In this document: one piece after another, positions 1 through 8,714 of the stretch
Position numbering within the stretch: position 1 is the stretch's first letter
How the letters are laid out: every line of letters begins with the position of its first letter
NCBI GenBank assembly: GCA_965240365.1
Contig: OZ251218.1
Coordinates: 1,054,001-1,118,000, forward strand
Length of the DNA: 64,000 nucleotides
DNA from: G965240365 sp965240365
Lineage (GTDB): Bacteria; Pseudomonadota; Gammaproteobacteria; Eutrophobiales; Eutrophobiaceae
Direction: 5' to 3'
Position numbers and translations under genes: made by a program
Notes under the pieces: model-generated
Databases searched by the model: none
What the model was told of the DNA's origin: nothing
Seen by the model: the letters and a program-made list of their open reading frames with translations, nothing else

Positions 1-511
1 ATTCGACCAGTTCGCTGACCTCTTCCTTGGCCTCTTCAACCCCGGCCACATCGTTAAAGGTGACCTTGACCTGATCTTCGCCCAAAAGGCGCGCCCGGCT
101 CTTGCCAAACGACAGGGCCCCGCGGCCGCCGCCGCCCTGCATCTGCCGCATGAAGTAAATCCAGATACCGAGCAGCAGCAGGATCGGGAACCAGGAGATA
201 AGCGCGTGGGCCCAGAACGAATTCTTGTTCGGCTCCATGCCCTTGATCTCGACATTATTTTCCAGCAGGGTGCCGATCAGGGCATCGTTGCTGGTTTCGG
301 GGCTGTAAGTCGTAAAGCGGTTGCCATCGGAAAAACGGCCGCTGATCGCGTTGCCTTCAATGCTGACCGATACCACCCGGCCGGTTTTGACATCAGAGAT
401 GAATTGCGAATACACGACCTCGCCCGCCGCCGCCGCCGGACCGCCGAAATTTTTGAAAACCATCATCAGCACCAGGGCGATAATGACCCACAACACCAGA
501 TTTTTTGCCAT
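1..511 (-). CDS. ftsH: ATP-dependent zinc metalloprotease FtsH (N-terminal part, cut by window edge)
   Basis: This is the N-terminal ~170 residues of FtsH, the inner-membrane AAA+ protease that degrades misassembled membrane proteins and regulators such as LpxC and sigma-32. The start is at 511 (MAKNLVLWVII). A first membrane segment is followed by a ~70-residue periplasmic domain, then a second membrane segment ending in FMRQMQGGGGG, a family signature, and the beginning of the AAA domain (FNDVAGVEEAKEEVSELVE). The Walker and HEXXH motifs lie beyond the window. A TTG nine bases upstream could add three residues. It sits 54 bp downstream of rlmE in the same direction, the usual rlmE-ftsH operon. 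Identity is nearly certain. Confidence 0.96.
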   Translation of the reverse strand, partial: MAKNLVLWVIIALVLMMVFKNFGGPAAAAGEVVYSQFISDVKTGRVVSVSIEGNAISGRFSDGNRFTTYSPETSNDALIGTLLENNVEIKGMEPNKNSFWAHALISWFPILLLLGIWIYFMRQMQGGGGRGALSFGKSRARLLGEDQVKVTFNDVAGVEEAKEEVSELVE

Positions 512-565
512 GTCGTTCAATTTAATAACCTCTGTACGTTAGATTCTGAAATACTATTATTCCAA

Positions 566-1201
566 CTATAACCCATAACAGCGGGCCAGAACATAATATT
601 CGCGCGACCGGGCGCGGGATGCCTCGGGTTTTAGAGCGAGGACTTCGGCAAAATGTTCCTTTAACCGCCGCCGGTATTCACGGACGCCGGCCCCTTCAAA
701 GAGCTTTACCAGTAAAGCGCCGCCCGGTTTCAGCGCGCTCCGGCCAAAGTCATGGGCCGCTTCGGCCAGGGCCATGCCCCGGGCCTGATCGGCGGCCCTG
801 ATACCGCTCAGATTGGGGGCCATGTCGGAAATAACAAGGTCCGCGCCCGATCCGCCGAGTTGTTCAAGACAAGCCTGCCGCACCGTCTCATCGCTAAAGT
901 CGCCGACGATAAACGACACGCCGCCAAGCGCCTGCATCGGCCGTATATCGACGGCAATCACCCGGCCGTGGGCGCCGACCCGTTCGCGCGCATATTGAGA
1001 CCAGCCGCCGGGCGCGGCGCCCAGGTCAATAACGCTGTGACCGGACTGAAACAGCCTAGCCTTGTTGTCAATCTGCCGCAATTTATAGACCGCGCGGGAG
1101 CGATAATGTGATTGCCGCGCGCGCTTGACATAGGGATCCTGCCGCCTAGCGCGCAGCCATTCCCGATCGGGCCGGTTAGCGGATTTTCCCCTGGCCATCA
1201 T
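566..1201 (-). CDS. rlmE: 23S rRNA (uridine-2552-2'-O)-methyltransferase RlmE
   Basis: RlmE (FtsJ/RrmJ) uses S-adenosylmethionine to 2'-O-methylate U2552 in the A-loop of 23S rRNA late in 50S assembly. The 211-residue length is normal. The SAM motif VIDLGAAPGGWSQ is present, and the K-D-K-E catalytic tetrad can be seen: the lysine of SRAVYKL, the aspartate of ISDMAPN, the lysine of LLVKLFEG and the glutamate of RSREYYVLA. The N-terminus is basic (RGKSANRPDREWLRARR), as expected for rRNA binding. The gene directly precedes ftsH. Two adjacent Met codons at the start make the first residue uncertain by one codon. Confidence 0.96.
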   Translation of the reverse strand: MMARGKSANRPDREWLRARRQDPYVKRARQSHYRSRAVYKLRQIDNKARLFQSGHSVIDLGAAPGGWSQYARERVGAHGRVIAVDIRPMQALGGVSFIVGDFSDETVRQACLEQLGGSGADLVISDMAPNLSGIRAADQARGMALAEAAHDFGRSALKPGGALLVKLFEGAGVREYRRRLKEHFAEVLALKPEASRARSREYYVLARCYGL

Positions 1202-1304
1202 TATATACCCCGTTCATAACCCCGGCCGATCACGCTTGACGGTCGGCATTTTCAGCAAATTACATAATACCACTGTATTATAAATCACAAATCCTCTGCC
1301 AGGC

Positions 1305-1376
1305 AGGGTCACCTCATCTAAAATAGGTGTCAGTTATCCTAGCCACGGTATCGTTAGTATCGCTCATAATGCGCCT
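1305..1376 (+). repeat. CAGGGTCACCTCATCTAAA dispersed repeat, copy 1
   Basis: About 70 bp starting CAGGGTCACCTCATCTAAA and running through a ...TATCC..GCCACGGTATCG... core. The same sequence occurs inverted at 38321-38387 and its first ~50 bp recur at 1704-1757. At 38018-38387 the motif forms both ends of a larger inverted-repeat unit, so this copy may be a solo end. Confidence 0.7.
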
Positions 1377-1384
1377 GTCGCCCC

Positions 1385-1640
1385 CGACGTCATTCCAGCG
1401 AAAGCTGGAATCCAGGAGGGGGGGGCCGGGATGTGAAATGAGCGCCAGTTCTGTCTAAATTGTCATTCCCGCCTGGGCCCTGCCTGCTGCAGGCAGGGGG
1501 AATGTATAACATAAACCACTGGATTCCAGCTTTCGCCGGGCGGCTACGGGCATCCTCGGCGGCTTGTTCCAGACGCCGCTCTACCACCTACATCCCTGTA
1601 GGCGTGCCCTCTCGCCGCATACAGGACATCCTGTCCATAA
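1385..1640. repeat. CATTCC...GGAATCC inverted-repeat block, copy 1
   Basis: The block starts with a hairpin (CATTCCAGC GAAA GCTGGAATCC), followed by a second unit (GTCATTCCC...GGGAATGTATA, then ATAAACCACTGGATTCCAGC) and a tail CCGCATACAGGACATCCTGT. The same modules recur at 32630-32915, partly in inverted order, and at 37113-37185. A 19-bp palindrome sits inside the loop between GTCATTCCC and GGGAATG. It behaves as a mosaic intergenic repeat without coding capacity. Confidence 0.7.
1479..1497. repeat. 19-bp palindrome CCTGCCTGCTGCAGGCAGG
   Basis: Palindrome of the family described under findings, here inserted between the arms of a GTCATTCCC / GGGAATG hairpin. Related 19-mers lie at 1679-1697 and 1916-1934 in the same intergenic region. 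Confidence 0.75.
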
Positions 1641-1959
1641 ATGACGACGGGGTGTTGTTTTGGCTTTCCGTCATCCTGTCTGCCTGCAACAGGCAGGGCT
1701 TTAGCAGGAAGGCCAGGGTCACCTCATCTAAATAAAGGCTCAGGTATCCTGGCCCACGGCCGGGACACGGGTGTCACGTGCCGGTGATCATGCGGGCGGG
1801 CGTTTGCGCCGCGGGAAGATGTTTAGGAATGGCCTTGCGGGCGCCGCTCTCGGGGCATAGACCATTTCTGTCTTTACGCGCTCATCCGGCCTGTGCCGGG
1901 CTACTGTCAAGCTCGCTTGCCTGTCGCAGGCAGGAAGCTCCGGTCAGGCCAGAGTTTGC

Positions 1960-2385
1960 CTAACGTCCGCCGCGCTTGCGCAGTCTTTGAATGGCTTGCA
2001 ACTGGGCCGCGGTTTCGGCCAGCGCCGCGCGGGCCTTGGCATAGTCGATCGCGTCGGTTTTTTCATGGAAGGCGTTTTCAGCCTCTTGCTGGGCCCGGAG
2101 TATCGCGGCCTCATCCAGATCTTCGGCCCGCTGGGCCGTGTCGGAGAGCACCGTTACCACCCGCGGTTGTATTTCCAGCATCCCGCCGGACACGTAAAAG
2201 GCGGACTCGTTGCCGTCGCTGTCCTTGACCCGCACTTCGCCGGGCCCCATCTTGGTGACCAGGGGCGCATGGCCGGGGGCGATGCCCACTTCGCCCAGTT
2301 CGGCCGGCGCAAATACCATTTCCGCCTCGCCCGCGAAGATCTCGCGCTCGGCGCTGACTATATCGACATGAATGGTATCCGGCAT
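1960..2385 (-). CDS. atpC: F1Fo ATP synthase epsilon subunit
   Basis: Epsilon is part of the central stalk of F1; it couples rotation to catalysis and inhibits ATP hydrolysis. The 141-residue product has the N-terminal beta-sandwich (HVDIVSAEREIFAGEAEMV, then GEVGIAPGHAPLVTKMGPGEV) and the C-terminal two-helix region (RAEDLDEAAILRAQQEAEN ... AQLQAIQRLRKR). Length is typical. It is the last gene of the atp operon, 26 bp after atpD. Nothing unusual is seen. Confidence 0.96.
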   Translation of the reverse strand: MPDTIHVDIVSAEREIFAGEAEMVFAPAELGEVGIAPGHAPLVTKMGPGEVRVKDSDGNESAFYVSGGMLEIQPRVVTVLSDTAQRAEDLDEAAILRAQQEAENAFHEKTDAIDYAKARAALAETAAQLQAIQRLRKRGGR

Positions 2386-2411
2386 GAGTTTTAGCCCTCG
2401 GTGAAAGCGGG

Positions 2412-3815
2412 TTAGAGCGATTTGGCCTTTTCAATGGCCTGATCGATGTTGCCCACGTTATAGAAAGCCTGTTCCGGCAGGTCATCGTATTCGCCTTCGA
2501 TGATACCCTTGAAACCGCGCAGGGTTTCCTTGAGCGGCACATATTCGCCCTCCTGACCGGTAAAGACGCGGGCGACATAGTAAGGCTGGGTCAAAAAGCG
2601 CTGAATCTTGCGCGCCCGGGCCACGACCAGCTTGTCTTCTTCGGACAATTCATCCATGCCCAGAATCGCAATAATATCGCGCAATTCCTTGTAGCGTTGC
2701 AGGGTATTTTGCACGCCGCGGGCGATGTCATAATGTTCCTGGCCCACGATCAGCGGGTCCAATTGACGGCTGGTGGAATCCAGCGGATCGATGGCCGGAT
2801 AGAGGCCAAGCTCGGCAATCTGCCGTGACAGCACCACGGTGGAGTCCAGGTGCGAGAAGGTGGTCGCCGGAGACGGGTCAGTCAAGTCATCGGCGGGCAC
2901 GTAAACGGCCTGGATGGAGGTGATTGATCCGGTCTTGGTCGAGGTAATGCGCTCTTGCAGTTTGCCCATCTCCTCGGCCAGCGTAGGCTGGTAGCCCACG
3001 GCCGAGGGCATGCGCCCCAGCAGGGCCGAACATTCCACCCCGGCCAGGGTGAAACGGTAGATGTTATCAATGAATAACAGCACGTCACGACCTTCATCAC
3101 GGAATTTTTCCGCCAGGGTCAGGCCGGTCAGGGCCACCCGCAGGCGGTTGCCCGGCGGCTCATTCATCTGGCCATAGACCATCGACACCTTCGATTTATC
3201 GAATTCCTTGACATTAACGACACCGGATTCCTGCATTTCATAGTAGAAGTCATTGCCTTCACGGGTGCGTTCGCCGACCCCGGCAAAGACCGACAGGCCC
3301 GAGTGCTGGGTTGCGATGTTGTTGATCAGTTCCATCATGTTCACGGTCTTGCCGACCCCCGCGCCGCCGAACAGGCCAATCTTGCCGCCCTTGGCAAACG
3401 GAATCACCAGGTCGATCACCTTGACCCCGGTTTCCAGCAGTTCGGTCGATGGGCTCAACTCGGTAAATTCCGGCGCCTCGCGGTGGATCGCCATTGTTTC
3501 CGTGCTGCTAATCGGCCCCACTTCGTCTATCGGCTCGCCCAGCACGTTCATGATCCGGCCCAGGGTGCCGGCGCCGACCGGAATCGAGATCGGCGCGCCC
3601 GTGTTATTCACATTCAGGCCGCGTTGCAGACCATCGGTTGAACCAAGCGCAATGGTCCTGACCACGCCGTCACCCAGTTGCTGCTGCACTTCCAGGGTGG
3701 TCTCGATGCCTTCCCCCTCGACTAATAGCGCGTCATAGACCTTGGGTATCGCATCGCTTGGGAATTCAACGTCAATAACGGCGCCAATGATTTGTACGAT
3801 CTTTCCAGAACTCAT
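2412..3815 (-). CDS. atpD: F1Fo ATP synthase beta subunit
   Basis: Beta carries the catalytic nucleotide sites of F1. The 467-residue protein has the Walker A P-loop GLFGGAGVGKTVNMMELI, the conserved GERTREGNDFYYEM, the Walker B strand DVLLFIDNIYRF, the SALLGRMPSAVGYQPTL segment and the DELSEED loop that contacts gamma and epsilon. It lies between atpG and atpC in the standard operon order. Length is normal and all catalytic motifs are intact, so the enzyme should be active. Confidence 0.98.
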   Translation of the reverse strand: MSSGKIVQIIGAVIDVEFPSDAIPKVYDALLVEGEGIETTLEVQQQLGDGVVRTIALGSTDGLQRGLNVNNTGAPISIPVGAGTLGRIMNVLGEPIDEVGPISSTETMAIHREAPEFTELSPSTELLETGVKVIDLVIPFAKGGKIGLFGGAGVGKTVNMMELINNIATQHSGLSVFAGVGERTREGNDFYYEMQESGVVNVKEFDKSKVSMVYGQMNEPPGNRLRVALTGLTLAEKFRDEGRDVLLFIDNIYRFTLAGVECSALLGRMPSAVGYQPTLAEEMGKLQERITSTKTGSITSIQAVYVPADDLTDPSPATTFSHLDSTVVLSRQIAELGLYPAIDPLDSTSRQLDPLIVGQEHYDIARGVQNTLQRYKELRDIIAILGMDELSEEDKLVVARARKIQRFLTQPYYVARVFTGQEGEYVPLKETLRGFKGIIEGEYDDLPEQAFYNVGNIDQAIEKAKSL

Positions 3816-3908
3816 GGTTTTCGTTCCTCGTTTTTATTCTCTGAATAACACTTTGTTTAATAATGTGAACACAAGAGACGGCCTCATGGACTTTCAGGGC
3901 CGCCCTGA

Positions 3909-4772
3909 CTAGACCGCGGCGGCGCCCGCGACAATCTCCGACAACTCCTGGGTAATCGCCGCCTGCCGCGCCTTGTTGTAGATCAATTGCAATTCATCAA
4001 TGAGTTTGCCGGCGTTGTCCGAGGCGCTCTTCATGGCGACCATGCGGGCCGCCATCTCGCAGGCAATATTTTCAACCACGCCGGTATAAACCTGGGATTC
4101 GATATAGCGCGTCAGCAACTGATCCAGGACTTCTTCGGCGTCGGGCTCATAGAGATAATCCCAATGATGGCCGTAGTCCGCGTCTTCAATCGGCTTGCCC
4201 GGTATCAGTTGTTCGATATAAGGCGTTTGCGTCATTGAGTTGATAAAGCGGTTGGCGACCAGATGCACTTCATCGACCGTGCCCGCCTTAAAATTGTTCA
4301 GCATGAGGATAATGGCGCCGATAAAATCATCCAGGCCGGGTTCATCGCCGATATGGGTGGCCTGGCCCGCGATCCTGGCCCCGACCGAGCCGAAAAAACC
4401 GGCCCCCTTGGCGCCGATCACGCATAATTCGGCTTCCTTGCCCGCCTCTTCCCAGGCCCGGATCTGTCTTAACAACATGCGAAACAGATTGGCGTTTAAG
4501 CCGCCGCACAAACCGCGATCGGTGGTCACGACAATCAGGCCGATACGCTTTACCTCGGCCCGGGCGATGAGATACGGCGGCTTGTATTCCGGGTTGGCAT
4601 TGGCCAGATGCGAGATCACGGTGCGGATCTTTTCGGCATACGGGCGCGCGGCCTGCATCCGATCCTGCGCCTTGCGCATCTTGCTGGCCGCGACCATTTC
4701 CATGGCCTTGGTGATCTTCTGCGTGTTTTTGACACTGGTGATCTTGCTGCGTATTTCTTTGGCGCCCGCCAT
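3909..4772 (-). CDS. atpG: F1Fo ATP synthase gamma subunit
   Basis: Gamma is the rotating central shaft of F1. At 287 residues it has the long N-terminal helix typical of the family (AGAKEIRSKITSVKNTQKIT, then MEMVAASKMRKAQ), the Rossmann-like middle with TTDRGLCGGLN, and the C-terminal helix (YNKARQAAITQELSEIVAGA). It follows atpA by 14 bp and precedes atpD by a 93-bp gap with no further gene. No anomalies are seen. Confidence 0.97.
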   Translation of the reverse strand: MAGAKEIRSKITSVKNTQKITKAMEMVAASKMRKAQDRMQAARPYAEKIRTVISHLANANPEYKPPYLIARAEVKRIGLIVVTTDRGLCGGLNANLFRMLLRQIRAWEEAGKEAELCVIGAKGAGFFGSVGARIAGQATHIGDEPGLDDFIGAIILMLNNFKAGTVDEVHLVANRFINSMTQTPYIEQLIPGKPIEDADYGHHWDYLYEPDAEEVLDQLLTRYIESQVYTGVVENIACEMAARMVAMKSASDNAGKLIDELQLIYNKARQAAITQELSEIVAGAAAV

Positions 4773-4786
4773 AATCCGGCTCTCCG

Positions 4787-6328
4787 TTACCAGCTATTCG
4801 CTTCTTTGAACTTTGAGATGGCGGCTGTAATCGCCTGTTCAATATCGTCATCATAATGGCCTTCCTTGCCGATCCTGGCCATCAGTTCGGCCTGCTCGCC
4901 ACGCATGTAATCATGCAGCGCGTCTTCAAAGGCGCCGATCTTTTCCAGTTCAATATCGTCCAGAAAGCCGTTCTCAACGGCAAACAGGCTGAGGCCCATA
5001 TCGGCCACATTAAGCGGCGAATACTGGCGCTGCTTCATCAGTTCCATGACCCGCTGGCCGCGCTCCAGTTGTTTGCGGGTGGCCTCGTCAAGATCAGAGG
5101 CAAACTGCGCAAAGGCCGCCAGTTCACGATATTGCGCCAGCGCCAGGCGAATACCGCCGCCCAGCTTCTTGATGATCTTGGTCTGCGCGGCGCCGCCCAC
5201 GCGGGACACCGACAGGCCGGCATTGATCGCGGGCCGGAAGCCGGAGTTAAACAGATCCGTTTCCAGGAAGATCTGCCCGTCCGTGATCGAGATCACATTG
5301 GTCGGCACGAAGGCGGACACATCGCCCGCCTGCGTCTCAATAATGGGCAGCGCGGTCAGGGAGCCGGTGCGGCCCTTGACTTCGCCCTCGGTAATCTTTT
5401 CAACATATTCTTCATTAATGCGCGCGGCGCGTTCCAGCAAACGGGAATGGAGATAGAACACATCGCCCGGATAGGCTTCACGGCCGGGCGGCCGCTTCAA
5501 CAGCAATGAGATCTGGCGATAGGCCCAGGCCTGTTTGGTCAGGTCGTCATAAATAATCAGGGCGTCTTCGCCGCGGTCGCGGAAGTATTCGCCCATCGCG
5601 CAACCCGCGTAGGGCGCGATATATTGCATCGCGGCCGAATCGGAGGCCGTCGCCGCGACAATGATGGTGTGATCCAGCGCGCCATGCTCCTCAAGTTTGC
5701 GAATCACCACGTTGATTGAAGAGGCCTTCTGCCCCACGGCGACATAAATACATTTAACGCCGGTCCCCTTCTGATTGATAATCGTGTCAATGGCCACCGC
5801 GGTCTTGCCGGTCTGACGGTCGCCGATGATCAACTCACGCTGGCCGCGGCCAATCGGCACCATGGAATCAATGGATTTCAGGCCGGTCTGGACCGGCTGC
5901 CCGACCGATTTTCTGGCGATAACGCCCGGCGCGATCTTTTCTATCGGCGATGATTGTTCGGCGTTGATATCGCCCTTGCCGTCAACGGGATTGCCCAGTG
6001 AATCCACCACCCGGCCCAACAGCGCCTCGCCGATCGGCACTTGCAGGATGCGCTTGGTGCACTTGACCACATCGCCTTCCGACAGATGTTGATAACTGCC
6101 GAGGATGACCGCGCCGACCGAATCGCGCTCCAGATTGAGCGCCAGGCCATAGGTATTGCCCGGAAATTCAATCATTTCGCCCTGCATCACATCGCTCAAA
6201 CCATGCAGCCTGGCGACGCCATCGGCCAGACTCACGACCGTGCCCTCGGTGCGGGCCTCGGTGTCAAGCTCCAGGCCCTGGATTTTCTTTTGAATCAGAT
6301 CACTGATTTCAGTCGCGCTGATAGACAT
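4787..6328 (-). CDS. atpA: F1Fo ATP synthase alpha subunit
   Basis: Alpha is the non-catalytic nucleotide-binding subunit alternating with beta in the F1 hexamer. The 513-residue protein starts MSISATEISDLIQKKIQGL, has the P-loop IIGDRQTGKTAVAIDTI, the DALIIYDDLTKQA Walker B region, the LKRPPGREAYPGDVFYLHS stretch and the C-terminal helical domain ending in SKFKEANSW. Length and motifs are those of a normal gammaproteobacterial AtpA. It lies between atpH (118-bp gap) and atpG (14-bp gap). Confidence 0.98.
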   Translation of the reverse strand: MSISATEISDLIQKKIQGLELDTEARTEGTVVSLADGVARLHGLSDVMQGEMIEFPGNTYGLALNLERDSVGAVILGSYQHLSEGDVVKCTKRILQVPIGEALLGRVVDSLGNPVDGKGDINAEQSSPIEKIAPGVIARKSVGQPVQTGLKSIDSMVPIGRGQRELIIGDRQTGKTAVAIDTIINQKGTGVKCIYVAVGQKASSINVVIRKLEEHGALDHTIIVAATASDSAAMQYIAPYAGCAMGEYFRDRGEDALIIYDDLTKQAWAYRQISLLLKRPPGREAYPGDVFYLHSRLLERAARINEEYVEKITEGEVKGRTGSLTALPIIETQAGDVSAFVPTNVISITDGQIFLETDLFNSGFRPAINAGLSVSRVGGAAQTKIIKKLGGGIRLALAQYRELAAFAQFASDLDEATRKQLERGQRVMELMKQRQYSPLNVADMGLSLFAVENGFLDDIELEKIGAFEDALHDYMRGEQAELMARIGKEGHYDDDIEQAITAAISKFKEANSW

Positions 6329-6446
6329 AAATTTTCCTCAATTTGATCCTAATCTGTTCCCGTTACGGTCTCACAGAGACCGGCAAGGCGGCGCAGGCAA
6401 ACCGGGCATAACGGCCGGTCATATCCGTTTGCGGCCGCCTTGCTGA

Positions 6447-6983
6447 CTATTGCAAAAATACATTGTTTAATTCTTTCAGGCGCCCCTTGAGAGACACATC
6501 GATCACGGCATCGCCCATGCGGATGATGGCCCCGCCAATCAGGCCCTTGTCTGTCCGGGTCTCCACCTCAACTTTATTGCCGAGACGCGCGGCGATGGCC
6601 TCTGAGATGCTGTTTTTCTGGGCCTCATCCAGGGGATAGGCCGATATGACCGCAACCGCACGGATCCCCTCGGCGGCGGCGCGTTTTTTTTCAAACAGCA
6701 GAAAGATTTCTCTGGCAAGATTAATGCGCTCCGCGTCGATCAAGAGTTTTACAAAGTTGCGGCCCGTCTGGCTCAGGCTGTCGGCCGTAAGCTCAATGAT
6801 AAGGCGGCACAGATCGGCGCGGCTCAATTTGGGATGCGTGATAACGGCGCGCATGCGGCGGTCTGTAACGATCAGCCCGATCAGATTCAGCATCGCGGCC
6901 CAATCGGCGAGTTTGCCTTCGGCCAAAGCCTGGGCGAAGGCGGCCTCGGCATAAGGTCTGGCAATGGTCGCTTTTTCCAGCAT
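6447..6983 (-). CDS. atpH: F1Fo ATP synthase delta subunit
   Basis: Delta joins the peripheral stalk (b2) to the top of F1. The 178-residue product has the N-terminal helical bundle (IARPYAEAAFAQALAEGKL) and the C-terminal signature (VEVETRTDKGLIGGAIIRMG, then DVSLKGRLKEL). It lies between atpF and atpA on the minus strand. The 118 bp after it hold a short inverted repeat but no extra gene. Confidence 0.96.
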   Translation of the reverse strand: MLEKATIARPYAEAAFAQALAEGKLADWAAMLNLIGLIVTDRRMRAVITHPKLSRADLCRLIIELTADSLSQTGRNFVKLLIDAERINLAREIFLLFEKKRAAAEGIRAVAVISAYPLDEAQKNSISEAIAARLGNKVEVETRTDKGLIGGAIIRMGDAVIDVSLKGRLKELNNVFLQ

Positions 6984-7013
6984 CTATCCCGGCCCCCGCC
7001 CTGCCAGACACAT

Positions 7014-7484
7014 TCAGAGTTGCCGGCTGACTTTCGCCAGCAGTTCATTATGCGCCGTCTGGTCCACTTCGCGTATCAAAATCTGTTCCGCGGCGCCGAG
7101 GGCCAGGGCGGCGACCCGGTTTTTGAGTTCCTGCCGCGCCTTCTCTTTTTCCTGCTCGATCTCGCCCAGTGCGCCTTCCTTGATCCGCTGGGCCTCGTTC
7201 CGCGCGGCGACCTTCGCTTCCTCGACGATTTCATTGCCGCGCTTTTGCGCCTGGGCGATGATCCTGGCCGCCTGTTCCCTGCCTCTGCCGATCTCGGCGG
7301 AGGATTTTTCCTGCGCCTCGGCAAAATCCTTATGGCCCTGCTCCGCCGCCGCCAGACCGTCGGCGATACGCGCCTCGCGATCCTGCATCTGCTTTAACAA
7401 AAGCGGCCATACGAATTTCATTACAAAGATCACAAAGACAATGAATGAAATGGATTGCCCGATCAGGGTTGCATTAAAATTCAC
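7014..7484 (-). CDS. atpF: F1Fo ATP synthase subunit b
   Basis: Subunit b forms the peripheral stator stalk. The 156-residue protein has one N-terminal membrane helix (NATLIGQSISFIVFVIFVMK) followed by a long charged, Ala/Glu/Arg-rich helix (about residues 35-140) expected to form the right-handed b-dimer coil, and ends ELLAKVSRQL. Length equals that of typical proteobacterial b subunits. It lies 45 bp after atpE and 30 bp before atpH. Confidence 0.97.
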   Translation of the reverse strand: MNFNATLIGQSISFIVFVIFVMKFVWPLLLKQMQDREARIADGLAAAEQGHKDFAEAQEKSSAEIGRGREQAARIIAQAQKRGNEIVEEAKVAARNEAQRIKEGALGEIEQEKEKARQELKNRVAALALGAAEQILIREVDQTAHNELLAKVSRQL

Positions 7485-7529
7485 CTGAATACTCCCGCTT
7501 AATGAGTTTCCGGATCACACACCGTATCT

Positions 7530-7784
7530 TTATGATAATTGGCTGATGTATGGATTGGCGAACGTAAACCACATGCCGATACCGAAACCTATAAAGAATA
7601 CCGCATCAATAAAGCCGGCCAACAAAAACATCTTGACCTGTAACATGGGCACCAGTTCAGGCTGGCGCGCGGCGCCTTCCAGAAATTTGCCGCCCAAGAG
7701 ACCGAAACCGATCGCGGTGCCTAATGCGCCCATACTCAGAACAAGAAAAACGCCTAATGATGTAAATGCCAGTATAGTTTCCAT
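7530..7784 (-). CDS. atpE: F1Fo ATP synthase subunit c (proteolipid)
   Basis: Subunit c forms the proton-driven rotor ring. The 84-residue hairpin has two membrane helices, the glycine-rich first helix ending GGKFLEGAARQPEL (the polar loop that contacts gamma and epsilon) and a second helix with the proton-carrying acid in GFIDAVFFI, equivalent to Asp61 of E. coli. No glutamine/glutamate sodium-site signature is seen beside the carboxylate, so proton coupling is the simplest reading. Confidence 0.97.
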   Translation of the reverse strand: METILAFTSLGVFLVLSMGALGTAIGFGLLGGKFLEGAARQPELVPMLQVKMFLLAGFIDAVFFIGFGIGMWFTFANPYISQLS

Positions 7785-7823
7785 ATTTATCCTCCGAGGA
7801 TTAGCGAACTTAAAATTAGAAAA

Positions 7824-8687
7824 TCAATGATGTTCATGCGCCATTGCCAGGTAAACAATGGTCAGCATCATAAAAATAAACGCCTGCAACAAGACGACCA
7901 GTATATGAAACACCGCCCAGACAAAGTGCAGGGGCAACTGAAAGTAACCCAAGAGCGCGACCAGGATAAAGATCAATTCGCCGGCATACAGATTGCCGAA
8001 CAGCCGCAGGGACAATGACAGCGGTTTAGTGATCAGAGCCACGCCTTCCAGCAAAAAGTTAAACGGGATCATATATTTACCGAAGGGCTGCAAGGTCAAT
8101 TCACCCATAAAACCGCCCATGCCCTTTATCTTGATACTGTAATAGATCATCAGGATAAAGATCGTTATGGACATGCCAAAGGTAACATTGGGATCAGTGG
8201 TCGGCACGACCTTGAAATAGAGATGCGGATCGCCGCTTAGGGTCTGCGCCAGCAGGGGCAGCCAGTCCACCGGCACCAGATCCATGGTGTTCATCAGCAC
8301 CACCCAGACAAACACGGTCAGGGCAAGCGGCGCGATCACTTCATTTTTGACGTGCAGGATGTCTTTGACATTTTTATCCACAAATTCGACGATCATCTCG
8401 ACCAGATTCGTGAAGCCGGACGGCGCCCCTTGTTGCGCTCCGCGCGCGGCGCGATGGAAAAAGAAACAGAAGATCGCGCCCAGCAGGATAGACCAGCCCA
8501 GGGTATCCACATTGAGCGCCCAGAAGCCCATATCCATCGCCTCTTTGGGGCTGTGAGCAAAGGTCCAGGCCGCCTGTTCGAGCACCTGCCCGTCCGCCCT
8601 TTCATAGCCGGCCGGCAGTTGCCCGAAGACCAGATTTTGCAGGTGATGCTGGATATACGAATTTAAAGTCGGTTCTTCAGCCGCCAT
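7824..8687 (-). CDS. atpB: F1Fo ATP synthase subunit a
   Basis: Subunit a provides the two proton half-channels next to the c ring. The 287-residue polytopic protein contains the conserved SLSLRLFGNLYAGELIF helix with the essential arginine (E. coli Arg210), and TIVYLAMAHEHH at the C-terminus. Its N-terminal ~80 residues are an extra-membrane extension longer than in some relatives but within the usual gammaproteobacterial range. It follows atpI by 27 bp and precedes atpE. Confidence 0.97.
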   Translation of the reverse strand: MAAEEPTLNSYIQHHLQNLVFGQLPAGYERADGQVLEQAAWTFAHSPKEAMDMGFWALNVDTLGWSILLGAIFCFFFHRAARGAQQGAPSGFTNLVEMIVEFVDKNVKDILHVKNEVIAPLALTVFVWVVLMNTMDLVPVDWLPLLAQTLSGDPHLYFKVVPTTDPNVTFGMSITIFILMIYYSIKIKGMGGFMGELTLQPFGKYMIPFNFLLEGVALITKPLSLSLRLFGNLYAGELIFILVALLGYFQLPLHFVWAVFHILVVLLQAFIFMMLTIVYLAMAHEHH

Positions 8688-8714
8688 TCAATCTTTCTCA
8701 AAATTCATTATTGG

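Larger units (their letters stand above)
1202..1959. other. Repeat-rich intergenic region between atpC and rlmE
   Basis: No convincing gene is present; the ORFs here lie in repeats. From left to right it holds a short AT-rich stretch upstream of rlmE with a possible -10 (minus-strand TATAAT at 1277-1282), the first CAGGGTCACCTCATCTAAA repeat (1305-1376), the CATTCC inverted-repeat block (1385-1640), 19-bp palindromes at 1479-1497, 1679-1697 and 1916-1934, and a second partial CAGGGTCACC repeat from about 1705. The atp operon presumably terminates here, but no classic hairpin plus T-run was found. Confidence 0.7.

Noticed and set aside
1771..1786. GTGTCACGTGCC as a parS site
   Set aside because: It shares only the CACGTG core; the outer TGTT..AACA bases of parS are missing.
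1305..1934. CRISPR-like repeat spacing in intergenic palindromes
   Set aside because: Repeats are palindromic 19-mers and mosaic blocks with irregular spacing and no spacers of constant length; no cas genes are present.
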